In this document: positions 8,351 to 16,874 of the stretch, piece after piece
Numbering within the stretch: the stretch's first letter is position 1
Layout: the number at the start of each line of letters is the position of its first letter
Origin: Puniceicoccales bacterium
Lineage (GTDB): Bacteria > Verrucomicrobiota > Verrucomicrobiia > Opitutales > JAIRKQ01
Direction: 5' to 3'
Length of the DNA: 19,731 bases
NCBI GenBank assembly: GCA_031281895.1
Contig: JAITET010000021.1
Span: 1-19,731, forward strand
The notes under the pieces: model-generated
Database searches by the model: none
Seen by the model: the letters and a program-made list of their open reading frames with translations, nothing else
Told to the model about the DNA's origin: nothing
Made by a program: the position numbers and the translations under genes

Positions 8351-8377
8351 ATATTACTGACCATTGCACCGTGTCAA
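8351..8377 (-). promoter_or_regulatory. Possible promoter of the lipoprotein gene
   Basis: On the reverse strand TTGACA (8377-8372) is followed after 15 nt by TAATAT (8356-8351), just upstream of ATG 8339. The boxes are good, but the spacer is shorter than the usual 16-18, so this is tentative. If real it excludes the longer start at 8396. Confidence 0.3.
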
Positions 8378-8438
8378 TTATAATCATCTTATTCATTGAT
8401 TTTTCGCGAAGATTTCATTTCCTTGAAGGGAAGGGTTA

Positions 8439-10700
8439 TTGAGTTTTTTAGCCGCGAATATAATGCAACTACAGGATCAGTCACAGCGTGATTTTTTTGC
8501 CGAAGAAATTACCAAAAATTTTTCTGTGATTGCATCTGCTGGGGTTGGAAAAACAACAGCAATTACTGAAAGAATTGCAAATCTCGCCATGGGGGATTTG
8601 AATGCAGTTCTCCACGGAGTACCGCGCATAAAAAAACTGGTCGCTGTTACGTATACGGAGAAAGCGGCAAAGGAAATCAAAGATCGCGTTTTCCATAAGA
8701 TTTTCCAAAAAACCGAGCATTTATATCAAATGCGGGAACTCTGCATACAGTATTTGGAATCAGCGTTTTTTGGCACCATACACGCATTTGCTTCGAAATT
8801 TTTAAAATCCCATTGTGCTCTGGTCGGCTTGCGCAGTGACTTTAAAATTATCTCCAATGAAGAACCCCTTTGGGAAGAATTTATAGCTTCCACAGGAAAT
8901 GTGTTGAAAGTTATTCCCCAGGGAATTCGAAACGATTTTTTATGCACACATGACATCGATAAATTATTGGTACACGTTCGAAATCATAATCCTACAAACT
9001 TGTCAAATTCAATAGATATTACTCCCATGCCGGTGACCAACGTCGATAATATTTTAGCCTATAAACCCAAAGGTAATGAAAGCAAAAGTGCACATTTTCT
9101 TTATTTGCTTAGGGAATGGGATCTTTTTCGAAAAAACGAAGACTATTTTCCCCTCCCAGATTGTGCTGAAATTTGTAACAGTCACAGACTAATCGAATTG
9201 TACCAATCGGAGTTGAAAGATTTTCTCCATTGGAAACAAAATTCCAAAGAGTTTTTCACCGTAAATATTGCCCGTTTGTACAGGGATTTTCGCATTGCGA
9301 AAGGACAATTAAAGTACGAAGATTTGATCAATTTGTCCGTAGATCTTCTCAAGCATTCAACGGTAATAGAAGAAATAGAAAACGACCCCTACCGTGTGAT
9401 TTTAGATGAGGCACAGGATACCGATACACAGCAATTTAGGTTGCTCTTCGGCATTTCACAAAGAAATCTCCGCGAAGGGATTTCAACGGACATATTGAAA
9501 AACTTTCCCGAGCATGGTTATTTTTCAATGGTAGGTGACCCCCAACAGTCCATTTACTGCGATCGAGTAAATATCAACACCTACGTGGCTCTACACCATT
9601 CGTTGGTGGAATCCAATGCTGCCCATGGGTTAACGTTTTTTGTTACCATGCGATGCTCCGAAGCGGTAACGAATTTTGTGAATGGCAGATTTCAAACCAT
9701 TTGCAATAACGTAAAATTCGTCCCACTGGTCCCTAGGCCTGGCTGCCAAAGGGGAGAAATGAAAATTTTGAAACTACACAGACAAACGGGAGAAAGCATT
9801 CAATCATCGGCATCCCAAACGGCAATGCTTTTCCTTGGGAAAACGCCTGGGGACTTTGAAGTAGAAAATTGGTCAGACATTGCAATTTTAGCCCCTCGAA
9901 AGGATTGGTTGACGGACATTCATCGATGTTTTATTGCCAATAAAGACCTGCCGAGTGCCCAATTACATTTCGACGGTACTAACGGCAATGGTGCCTCTCC
10001 CATTCGTTGGCTGGCATCTTGTTTGAGATATATAAACAACCCCGCCGATCAGCGTGAATTCTCAGGCATCTTACGGGAAATTTTTGGAATCAAAAGCCAG
10101 GAAATTATAAACCATTTCAGGCATAAAAACAGCCAGATATGTGAAAAAATCGATGCCGAATTTACCAATATGCGCAATGAAAGATATGATACTCCATTGG
10201 CGAAATTTTTATTAAAAATTCTAGATCGGTTTAAAATTTTCCATCGCATTTCTTCCATCAACATTTATACCGAGGAAAATTTGTTGACCAAAATAAAACA
10301 AACGGTCGAGTTGTGTTACTTTGCCGAATCACAGCAGATGAATATCGTAGAAACGGAACAGTTTTTATCGGATAAAATCAACACATTAAAAGAATCGGAT
10401 AGTGTTAATACCTCTGCTGTACAATTTGTGACATTTCACAAAAGCAAAGGACTGGAATGGCCAGTGGTCGTGTTACCATTCATGTACCGTCACCGGCAGC
10501 TTAAAAGCGATACCGAGACAAAAGCATTGGCCAAGGAACAACATTTTATGGAATTACACGCCAATGAATGTCGCCTGCTATACGTAGCTTGCACACGGGC
10601 TAAAAATAAGCTCCTAATATTGGATGATTCCGAAATATTTGACGAAAAAATATTGTCCCACATGGTTTCATCCGGAAAAATTTTACTAGAAACCAATTAA
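8439..10700 (+). CDS. UvrD/RecB (AddA)-type superfamily 1 helicase without nuclease domain
   Basis: This is an ATP-dependent 3'-5' DNA helicase of the AddA/RecB branch. Motifs in order: Walker A ASAGVGKTT (32-40), Ia VAVTYTEKAAKEIKDR (~68-83), Walker B ILDEAQD (321-327), motif III VGDPQQSIY (~365-373), a divergent motif IV TMRCSEAV (~403-410), motif V VTFHKSKGLEW (~664-674) and motif VI RLLYVACTRAK (712-722). The protein stops about 30 residues after motif VI, so the C-terminal RecB-type nuclease domain that brings AddA and RecB to about 1,200 residues is absent. The start is TTG 8439, with GAAGGG (8425-8430) 8 nt upstream; the first ATG (8463) has no such site. No addB or recC partner is adjacent. 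It may work with a separate nuclease, or be a repair helicase in its own right. Confidence 0.9.
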   Translation: MSFLAANIMQLQDQSQRDFFAEEITKNFSVIASAGVGKTTAITERIANLAMGDLNAVLHGVPRIKKLVAVTYTEKAAKEIKDRVFHKIFQKTEHLYQMRELCIQYLESAFFGTIHAFASKFLKSHCALVGLRSDFKIISNEEPLWEEFIASTGNVLKVIPQGIRNDFLCTHDIDKLLVHVRNHNPTNLSNSIDITPMPVTNVDNILAYKPKGNESKSAHFLYLLREWDLFRKNEDYFPLPDCAEICNSHRLIELYQSELKDFLHWKQNSKEFFTVNIARLYRDFRIAKGQLKYEDLINLSVDLLKHSTVIEEIENDPYRVILDEAQDTDTQQFRLLFGISQRNLREGISTDILKNFPEHGYFSMVGDPQQSIYCDRVNINTYVALHHSLVESNAAHGLTFFVTMRCSEAVTNFVNGRFQTICNNVKFVPLVPRPGCQRGEMKILKLHRQTGESIQSSASQTAMLFLGKTPGDFEVENWSDIAILAPRKDWLTDIHRCFIANKDLPSAQLHFDGTNGNGASPIRWLASCLRYINNPADQREFSGILREIFGIKSQEIINHFRHKNSQICEKIDAEFTNMRNERYDTPLAKFLLKILDRFKIFHRISSINIYTEENLLTKIKQTVELCYFAESQQMNIVETEQFLSDKINTLKESDSVNTSAVQFVTFHKSKGLEWPVVVLPFMYRHRQLKSDTETKALAKEQHFMELHANECRLLYVACTRAKNKLLILDDSEIFDEKILSHMVSSGKILLETN

Positions 10701-10843
10701 GATATTTTGCCACGGCGGGAAATATATGCACTCTCCAATAAAACGGTAAGGAAAATGTGCTGGACGGATGTGAATTGCAAGAAATGGAGTTTGCAAAATT
10801 TTCTTTGTTAATTTTTTGAATTTGATTCACATGAAAGACAGAT

Positions 10844-11986
10844 ATGATCACGATCAAGGGCATGCATAACACGGCAGTGGCATATGCAAAAACATTGGAT
10901 GAGAATTGCGAAAACCAAATTCGACAGTACTTGGACCACCCACTATTTGCAAACACAACCGTACGAGTCATGCCGGATGTTCATTTCGGTCAGGGGGCGA
11001 CGGTAGGATTTACGGCCACATGCAACGAATATGTTGTCCCTTCCATTGTTGGTGTGGACATAGGTTGTGGGGTAAATGCCTATAATCTCGGGAAGGGCAA
11101 CGTGGCATTTGATAAACTAGACAAGTATATCAGAAAACGCATACCGGTCGGTAAGGCGATTAACCCATCGACACACGATATGCTGGAACAGGCCTATGGA
11201 TACGTTGCCGGCGGTGAAGTAAGTTTTGTTGAATTTAAGGAAAAATTTTACGAACTTTCGAAGAAACTTTTGCTCCCAGCAAAACGCATATTGGCAGGAT
11301 TGGGTACGTTGGGTGGAGGTAACCATTTCATAGAAATCGATAGGGATGAAGATGGTTGTCGCTGGCTCTTGATTCACACGGGGAGCCGCAATCTGGGAGC
11401 AAATGTTGCTAAATATCACCAACAAATTGCCGCCAAAAGGAATGAGGATAGCACAATTAAGTTTTTATTCGGCATGGCAGCCGATGAATATGTTGCCGAT
11501 ATGATCACAGCACAGCTCTATGCACGGGTAAATCGCGCGTTGGTCGCATTTCAGATTGGGTGCGATTTTCTGAAAACTGCCCATGATAAGTTGCAAGCGA
11601 TAGAGAGTATTCACAACTACATCGATTTTAAACACAAAATAATTCGCAAGGGGGCCATATCGGCTCAAAAAGGAGAACGGCTGGTGATCCCCTTTTCCAT
11701 GGCAGATGGTGCGATAATTGGAATCGGCAAAGGAAACCCCGAGTGGAATTATTCGGCTCCCCATGGTAGTGGTCGTAAGATGTCCCGTTCCAAAGCAATG
11801 GAGTTATCACTGGATGAATACCGAAAGCGCATGGCAAATGTTTGGTCGAGTTGCGTTGGAGAAAATACCATCGACGAAAGCCCCATGGCCTATAAGCGCA
11901 CAAAGGATGTTCTTGAGCTGGTGGATGATACTCTGGAAGTTTCCCATCGCCTAACGCCGATTTACAATTTCAAATCGGAGACATAA
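10844..11986 (+). CDS. rtcB: RtcB-family RNA-splicing ligase
   Basis: RtcB seals RNA 2',3'-cyclic phosphate (or 3'-phosphate) ends to 5'-hydroxyl ends with GTP and Mn(II), acting in RNA repair and, in some organisms, tRNA splicing. The metal and catalytic residues are recognisable: PDVH (44-47), GVDIGCG with Cys75, GGGNHF with His161, HTGSRNLG with His178, HNYID with His257, and APHGSGRKMSRSKA, whose His307 would carry the GMP. Its 380 residues are somewhat short (E. coli RtcB has about 408), and it resembles the compact RtcB-like branch. No rtcA cyclase or rtcR regulator is adjacent. It follows the helicase after 143 bp, with no strong ribosome-binding site visible. Confidence 0.93.
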   Translation: MITIKGMHNTAVAYAKTLDENCENQIRQYLDHPLFANTTVRVMPDVHFGQGATVGFTATCNEYVVPSIVGVDIGCGVNAYNLGKGNVAFDKLDKYIRKRIPVGKAINPSTHDMLEQAYGYVAGGEVSFVEFKEKFYELSKKLLLPAKRILAGLGTLGGGNHFIEIDRDEDGCRWLLIHTGSRNLGANVAKYHQQIAAKRNEDSTIKFLFGMAADEYVADMITAQLYARVNRALVAFQIGCDFLKTAHDKLQAIESIHNYIDFKHKIIRKGAISAQKGERLVIPFSMADGAIIGIGKGNPEWNYSAPHGSGRKMSRSKAMELSLDEYRKRMANVWSSCVGENTIDESPMAYKRTKDVLELVDDTLEVSHRLTPIYNFKSET

Positions 11987-12110
11987 TTGGAAATGGGACG
12001 GGCGATAAATCTAAAAAACATATCTCTGCCATGCCCTTTCCTTTCTGGCAATTATCTCTTTTTTGTGGGGATGTTTAGAGATGGTATTTTTGAGCGGCTC
12101 TGGAGGGAAA

Positions 12111-12920
12111 TTATATCTTTACCGGTAGGCGTTTTACAGCCTTCCAAAGGTATAGGCAATCGGAAATTATTTGTGGAAAATCTTTGAGAGCAATCTGATT
12201 AGCTGCATCACAGGTGGCCTTTGCCGGTTCGGGATGTATTTCAAAAAATAGACCATCTGCACCACTTGCGAGTGCTGCTCTTGCCAAAGTGGGAACGAAG
12301 GCTCTCTCTCCGCCTGTACCATTTTGGTTCGTACCAGGCAATTGTACGCTATGTGTGGCATCGAAGATCGTCGGACACCCATTCGATTTCATGGTCGTGA
12401 ATGAACGCATGTCAACGACCAGGTTATTGTATCCAAAAGTTGTTCCACGCTCAATTTGCCAAATTTCTTGGGCCTTCGATTCTTTGAGCTTATTGGCAAT
12501 ATGTTTCATTTCATGGGGTGAAAGAAATTGTCCTTTTTTAACGGAAACTATCCTACTGGTCCTAGCAGCTGCCGTCAGGATATCCGTTTGCCTACATAGA
12601 AATGCAGGGATCTGTAACACATCACAAATTTCTGACACGGGAGCTGCCTGTTCTGGTAGATGAATATCGGTGGTAACGGGCAGGCCATGGCGATTTTTGA
12701 CTTCACCAAGGAGCCTAAGCCCTTCCTCGAGACCCACGCCCCGTTCACTGTAAATTGACGTCCTGTTAGCCTTGTCAAAGGATCCCTTGAATACGATCTT
12801 GAGCTCTGGGAATTTATTCCGAAGCGCCACAAGACATTCGGCAGCGGAAAATGTTACTTCTTCATTCTCCAGGGAACAGGGACCCGCTATTAGCAATAAT
12901 TTATTTTCTTCGAAAAACAT
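12111..12920 (-). CDS. kdsA: 3-deoxy-8-phosphooctulonate synthase (Kdo-8-P synthase)
   Basis: KdsA condenses phosphoenolpyruvate with arabinose 5-phosphate to give Kdo-8-phosphate, the first committed step to the Kdo of LPS, so the cell should make an outer membrane with LPS. Recognisable blocks are LIAGPCSLE, FKGSFDKANRTSI, GVGLEEGLRLL, TTDIHLPEQAAPV, IPAFLCRQTDIL, VKKGQFLSPHEM, IFDATHSVQLPG and FFEIHPEPAKATCD. The Cys in AGPCS, together with the His, Glu and Asp of the later blocks, matches the metal-dependent class; the E. coli enzyme has Asn at that Cys position. Length 269 is normal. ATG 12920 is preferred over the TTG one codon upstream. It lies 36 bp downstream of the phosphohexomutase, probably in one transcript. 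Confidence 0.95.
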   Translation of the reverse strand: MFFEENKLLLIAGPCSLENEEVTFSAAECLVALRNKFPELKIVFKGSFDKANRTSIYSERGVGLEEGLRLLGEVKNRHGLPVTTDIHLPEQAAPVSEICDVLQIPAFLCRQTDILTAAARTSRIVSVKKGQFLSPHEMKHIANKLKESKAQEIWQIERGTTFGYNNLVVDMRSFTTMKSNGCPTIFDATHSVQLPGTNQNGTGGERAFVPTLARAALASGADGLFFEIHPEPAKATCDAANQIALKDFPQIISDCLYLWKAVKRLPVKI

Positions 12921-12956
12921 CAATGTCTACCGAGGTTGAAAAATTTCAATGGCGAA

Positions 12957-14906
12957 TCAAGCAACAAAGTTTGCCCGTTCATCCACATCCGTTTTCAAAA
13001 ATCTTTTCACTCTTTCCAACAGTGAAAATGTTGTTTTTTTCGTTTCCCCAAGCTGAAATCTGTCGGTAACCTTTGCTTCTGCAAATAGATAAAATTTGAT
13101 CTTGGGTTCTGTTCCACTGGCTCGTAGGGCGAATTTTATACCATTTTCCAATGTTATGAAAAAGAACTGCTGCTGCGGAATGAGTTTCCCATCGGCATCT
13201 TGGATCGTTTGTTTAGCAAAGTCGACGATTTCCGTTACTTTGCTACTATCAATCTGCTTCGGCGGATTTTCTTGGTAACTGGTCAGGATATTTTTGATTT
13301 TCTGTGCACCATCAGCCCCTTCGTAGTAAATATTCAGAACCGATTCGCCAAAGTAGCCATATTTCACATACATATCATCGCGGAGATCAACCAGCGTTTT
13401 GCCAAATGATTTTGCATAGGCGACTAATTCACAGGCCATCAGGCATGCGGAGTTGGCATCTTTGTCGCGAACATTGTTCGCCGACAAACAACCATAACTC
13501 TCTTCGCACCCAAAAATGAATAGGGTGCTGTTCTTTTGGAGCAAGTTATCTCGCTTTGCCCCCAGAGTTTTATCATAGTTTATGGAAATTCCCGTTGATT
13601 CATACTCATTCCTCAACATCCTATTTTCATAGTCGAGCATTTTTTCCCCGATCCACTTGAATCCCGTCAGCGTATTGATGCACTTTATCCCATGTAAATC
13701 GGCGATTTTATCGATGAGGGGGGTCGTTACAAACGTTTTTATTATCGCTACATTTTTCGACCCTTTGGCAGGAATTTTTCGCAAAAATTTTAGCTGCGAA
13801 ATTCTATAGTCAACAAGCAAAGCCCCCGTCACATTCCCCGTAAAAATTTCAAAATCCCCACTGCTATTTTTAGCAGCAATTGCCAACCTATCACCGTCGG
13901 GGTCGGTTGCTAAAACAAGGTCCATATTTTCTTTTTTGGCCAGGGCAATGGACATGTCTAGGGCTTCCTTATTTTCCGGATTTGGAGATTTAACCGTTGA
14001 AAAGTTAGGGTCCAGGTCATTCTGTTCCTCCACTACCTTGTGACTGATTTTATTAGCTTCCAAAAGTGGAATCGTAGCCGCACCACCTGTTCCATGCAGG
14101 GGAGAAAATACGACATGTATGGGATGGCTTTCCAAAAGATCTTTGCGCAAAATTGTTTCCCTAACGGCAGACTGATAGCATGCATCAATGGATGCGTCTA
14201 AAATTGTTACGCCCGACATATCCTTTTTGCAAAATCGACAAATATCCTCCATTGTCACACCGTTAAATTCTGATATTACTCCGGACGCATGGGGATCAAC
14301 CATCTGTGCACCATCTGAAAAATAAGCCTTAAACCCATTGTCGTGCCATGGGTTATGGCTTGCGGTTATCATGATACCAGCTATGCAACTCAAATGGCGC
14401 ACGCTGAAACTTAATTGTGGGGTAGACCGTGGAGATGCGTAAAGAATCGCATGGCCTCCCAAATGTTTCCATGTGGAAGCAGCCAATTCTCCAAAATGTC
14501 TGGAAAAATGCCTTACATCGTAGGCAATTACGACCGACGGTAACTCGTGGCTTCGACTATTGTTTTTTAGAAATTTTGAGCAATACTTAAATAGTGCGAT
14601 TGTTGCTCCGATGATATTGAAATCGTTCAAGTACGCCGTTCCAACGGCAGTAAAATCTGGCCTATTGGTCTTGGAGTTTCCACGCTCGGGGCTGGTAACT
14701 ACCTCTGGGATCGTTCGACTGCGCATACCTCCAGTTCCAAACTCCAAAGTCCTGAAAAACCTATTATTAATCTCATCGACAAGCTGCCGGGCAATAAGTT
14801 CGTCCATCGATCGACGTGCCCAAGTTGGCAAACTATTGCAATTGTACACGCACATCATATTTTCCGCCGTCGTCGCCAGCACATTGTCTCTCAAAAACCT
14901 TTCCAT
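12957..14906 (-). CDS. Phosphohexomutase (phosphoglucomutase/phosphomannomutase family)
   Basis: The enzyme interconverts hexose 1- and 6-phosphates through a phosphoserine. Motifs are the N-terminal FGTGGMRS (~56-63), the catalytic TASHNPWHDNGFK with Ser183, the Mg loop DPDGDR (335-340), the sugar-specificity loop GCEESYG (466-472) and the phosphate site RASGTEPKIK (595-604). The EES variant of the sugar loop and the 649-residue length resemble the large PgcA-type phosphoglucomutases, so glucose is the likelier sugar, but mannose cannot be excluded. It may feed nucleotide-sugar synthesis for LPS, consistent with kdsA just downstream. The ATG at 14906 has no obvious ribosome-binding site. Confidence 0.92.
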   Translation of the reverse strand: MERFLRDNVLATTAENMMCVYNCNSLPTWARRSMDELIARQLVDEINNRFFRTLEFGTGGMRSRTIPEVVTSPERGNSKTNRPDFTAVGTAYLNDFNIIGATIALFKYCSKFLKNNSRSHELPSVVIAYDVRHFSRHFGELAASTWKHLGGHAILYASPRSTPQLSFSVRHLSCIAGIMITASHNPWHDNGFKAYFSDGAQMVDPHASGVISEFNGVTMEDICRFCKKDMSGVTILDASIDACYQSAVRETILRKDLLESHPIHVVFSPLHGTGGAATIPLLEANKISHKVVEEQNDLDPNFSTVKSPNPENKEALDMSIALAKKENMDLVLATDPDGDRLAIAAKNSSGDFEIFTGNVTGALLVDYRISQLKFLRKIPAKGSKNVAIIKTFVTTPLIDKIADLHGIKCINTLTGFKWIGEKMLDYENRMLRNEYESTGISINYDKTLGAKRDNLLQKNSTLFIFGCEESYGCLSANNVRDKDANSACLMACELVAYAKSFGKTLVDLRDDMYVKYGYFGESVLNIYYEGADGAQKIKNILTSYQENPPKQIDSSKVTEIVDFAKQTIQDADGKLIPQQQFFFITLENGIKFALRASGTEPKIKFYLFAEAKVTDRFQLGETKKTTFSLLERVKRFLKTDVDERANFVA

Positions 14907-15015
14907 CGCAGTGTTTCAAGGGAACTACTTTTTTTCAAAAAAGAAAGCTAAAAATAAAGTGTTTTGTTAGTGTTAAAAATTTCATTTAATTATTCTCCAG
15001 TTTCATTAGAAGTAT

Positions 15016-16203
15016 ATGAACGATGATGGCATAAAGAAATTGTTCGACAAGGTGAATGTTTTGGAAGTTACAGATTTGCGAAACTTGATAAAACATCTAT
15101 GGAAACAACGGGAATTTTTCAAAAAGACCTTCGATATCATTCGGGATAGTATCATTGTGATCAACACCAGGGGAGAAATTTTTTACTGTAACCAGTCAGC
15201 CTGTGATTTGTTGGGAATTAACAACCTAAAGCAATCGAATGTTTTATGGAAATATATTCCCGAATTCGTCGTATTTTCCGATTTGGACATGTCATCGGTT
15301 GGAACAAGCAATTCTTTCCTTTCCAAGGAAATTAAGATTTCCTATCCGCGCAAAAGCATATTAAATGTAACTGTTACCCATAATTATAGCAATTACGACA
15401 ACGATGAAAAGATGTTCGTTCTGAGGATCGTTGATATCACAGAGGAACGTGCCTTGTCGGAAAAAACGTTAAACGACGAAAAAATTTCATCGGTCACACT
15501 ACTTGCCAGTGCCGTTGCCCATGAAATAGGAAATCCATTAAATGCCATCAGCCTTCGTTTACAATTGATGCAACGCCAATGTAAGTCCCTGAAAAATGTC
15601 GATGAACGTATGAAATTGGAAATCTCGGCAGGGATTTGTTTGGATGAAATTACCAGATTAGATGGCATTGTTAAGAATTTTTTACATGCGATTCGTCCCC
15701 AAAAGCCGAAATTTACTAGCCTTCCACTGGGTAAGGTCATAGAAGATACCATCGATTTAATGGAGGCAGAATTTAAATCTTTAAACATAGAAGTCGTCAA
15801 TCGCATTGGTCCATTGCCTCTAATTCTCGGAGATTATTCCCAGTTGAAGCAGGTTTTTTTCAACGTTTTAAAAAATTCCTGTGAGGCAATCTCCAGCGGT
15901 GGTACGATAATAATTGAAGGATCTGCCAGTGACGATGATGTCATTTTGGTATTTACAGATAATGGTGTTGGAATTCCCTGTGACATATTGGACAAGATTT
16001 TTCAGCCATATTTTTCCACCAAGAGGGAGGGGAATGGCCTGGGAATGGTAATCATTGAAAGAATTCTAAGGGAGCACGGGGCAACCATCGACATCGCAAG
16101 TGCCAAAAACGTTGGGACAAAGATTTCCATCAGCTTCCCAAGAAAGGATAAATGTATGCCCCTCTTGGAAACGGATAATGATTCCCGAAAATCCCATGTG
16201 TGA
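15016..16203 (+). CDS. Soluble PAS-domain sensor histidine kinase (NtrB-like)
   Basis: The 395-residue protein has a PAS domain (~38-142) and a dimerisation/phosphoacceptor helix with the H-box AVAHEIGNPLNAI (His169). An HATPase domain follows, with N-box QVFFNVLKNSCEAI (~279-292), G1 DNGVGIP (315-321) and G2 GNGLGMVI (339-346). No membrane helix is present, so it senses an internal signal, as NtrB does. The catalytic set is intact. No response regulator lies within the window, making it an orphan kinase whose partner must be elsewhere. The two following genes are on the same strand with short gaps and may be co-transcribed. The 109 bp before it are shared with the divergent phosphohexomutase. 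Confidence 0.92.
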   Translation: MNDDGIKKLFDKVNVLEVTDLRNLIKHLWKQREFFKKTFDIIRDSIIVINTRGEIFYCNQSACDLLGINNLKQSNVLWKYIPEFVVFSDLDMSSVGTSNSFLSKEIKISYPRKSILNVTVTHNYSNYDNDEKMFVLRIVDITEERALSEKTLNDEKISSVTLLASAVAHEIGNPLNAISLRLQLMQRQCKSLKNVDERMKLEISAGICLDEITRLDGIVKNFLHAIRPQKPKFTSLPLGKVIEDTIDLMEAEFKSLNIEVVNRIGPLPLILGDYSQLKQVFFNVLKNSCEAISSGGTIIIEGSASDDDVILVFTDNGVGIPCDILDKIFQPYFSTKREGNGLGMVIIERILREHGATIDIASAKNVGTKISISFPRKDKCMPLLETDNDSRKSHV

Positions 16204-16246
16204 AATGTGTTGCCATGGTAGAAATTTTTATTCATTAAAAACACGG

Positions 16247-16864
16247 ATGTCCCGTAAAAAATATGATTTTAGCTCCCTACTCATCTCCGCGGTATTTGTA
16301 GTTTTGTGTGTCCTATGTATAACCCCCGATGAAACTATCAGTTTGAAAAAACAAACAAAGGTTCCGTACATGTCCGCAGTGAAAGGTAACACATGCATTG
16401 AACAAAGTTTTTCGGCTGGTTTTTTTTTACCAACGATCCATAATGTTCATTGTCGCACCTCAATGCCGACCCTGGAATGTACCATGGATGTATTGGATGT
16501 GAGGAGTATAAATGTTTTCAGCGGTAGAGAAAAATCGTCCATCGTGTCCACGATCGACCTACTACAAGATACCATGCCCTACAACATTCTCAGCGACATA
16601 CACATTTCCGAAGTATGTGCGTTAGCAGATATGGATCTCAATGTTGTACCCAAGGGTATATTTTGTGAAAATATCATGACGGGAGACCGGTATAATGTAA
16701 ATTGCCAAAACATTGATGGAGAAAGTAACGTTTTGCTGTGCAAAATCGGCGGTATGGTTTTTTTATCTCCCAGTGATTTTTCCCAGGTTCTCCCGGTAAA
16801 AGGAAATTTTTTGGACGATGGGCTTGGAGATACAAAATTTTTGCGGCTAAAACCTTTTCAATGA
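16247..16864 (+). CDS. Exported Cys-rich protein of unknown function
   Basis: From ATG 16247 (MSRKKYDFSS) the protein has 205 residues. Residues ~8-24 form one hydrophobic helix after a basic start, so it is a signal peptide or single membrane anchor with the rest in the periplasm. The exported part holds seven cysteines (in TCIEQ, HCRTS, ECTMD, EVCAL, FCENI, NCQNI and LCKIG), which could form disulfides. I recognise no family. The frame is open further upstream into the kinase gene (ATG codons at 16196 and 16205 near the kinase stop are alternatives), but the longer forms put a Cys/His-rich stretch ahead of the signal. It lies 43 nt after the kinase and 10 nt before the exonuclease, which suggests an operon. 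Confidence 0.7.
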   Translation: MSRKKYDFSSLLISAVFVVLCVLCITPDETISLKKQTKVPYMSAVKGNTCIEQSFSAGFFLPTIHNVHCRTSMPTLECTMDVLDVRSINVFSGREKSSIVSTIDLLQDTMPYNILSDIHISEVCALADMDLNVVPKGIFCENIMTGDRYNVNCQNIDGESNVLLCKIGGMVFLSPSDFSQVLPVKGNFLDDGLGDTKFLRLKPFQ

Positions 16865-16874
16865 AAACACTAGC

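Noticed and set aside
11987..12187. Forward ORF after rtcB
   Set aside because: No ribosome-binding site, and it runs into the 3' end of kdsA on the opposite strand.
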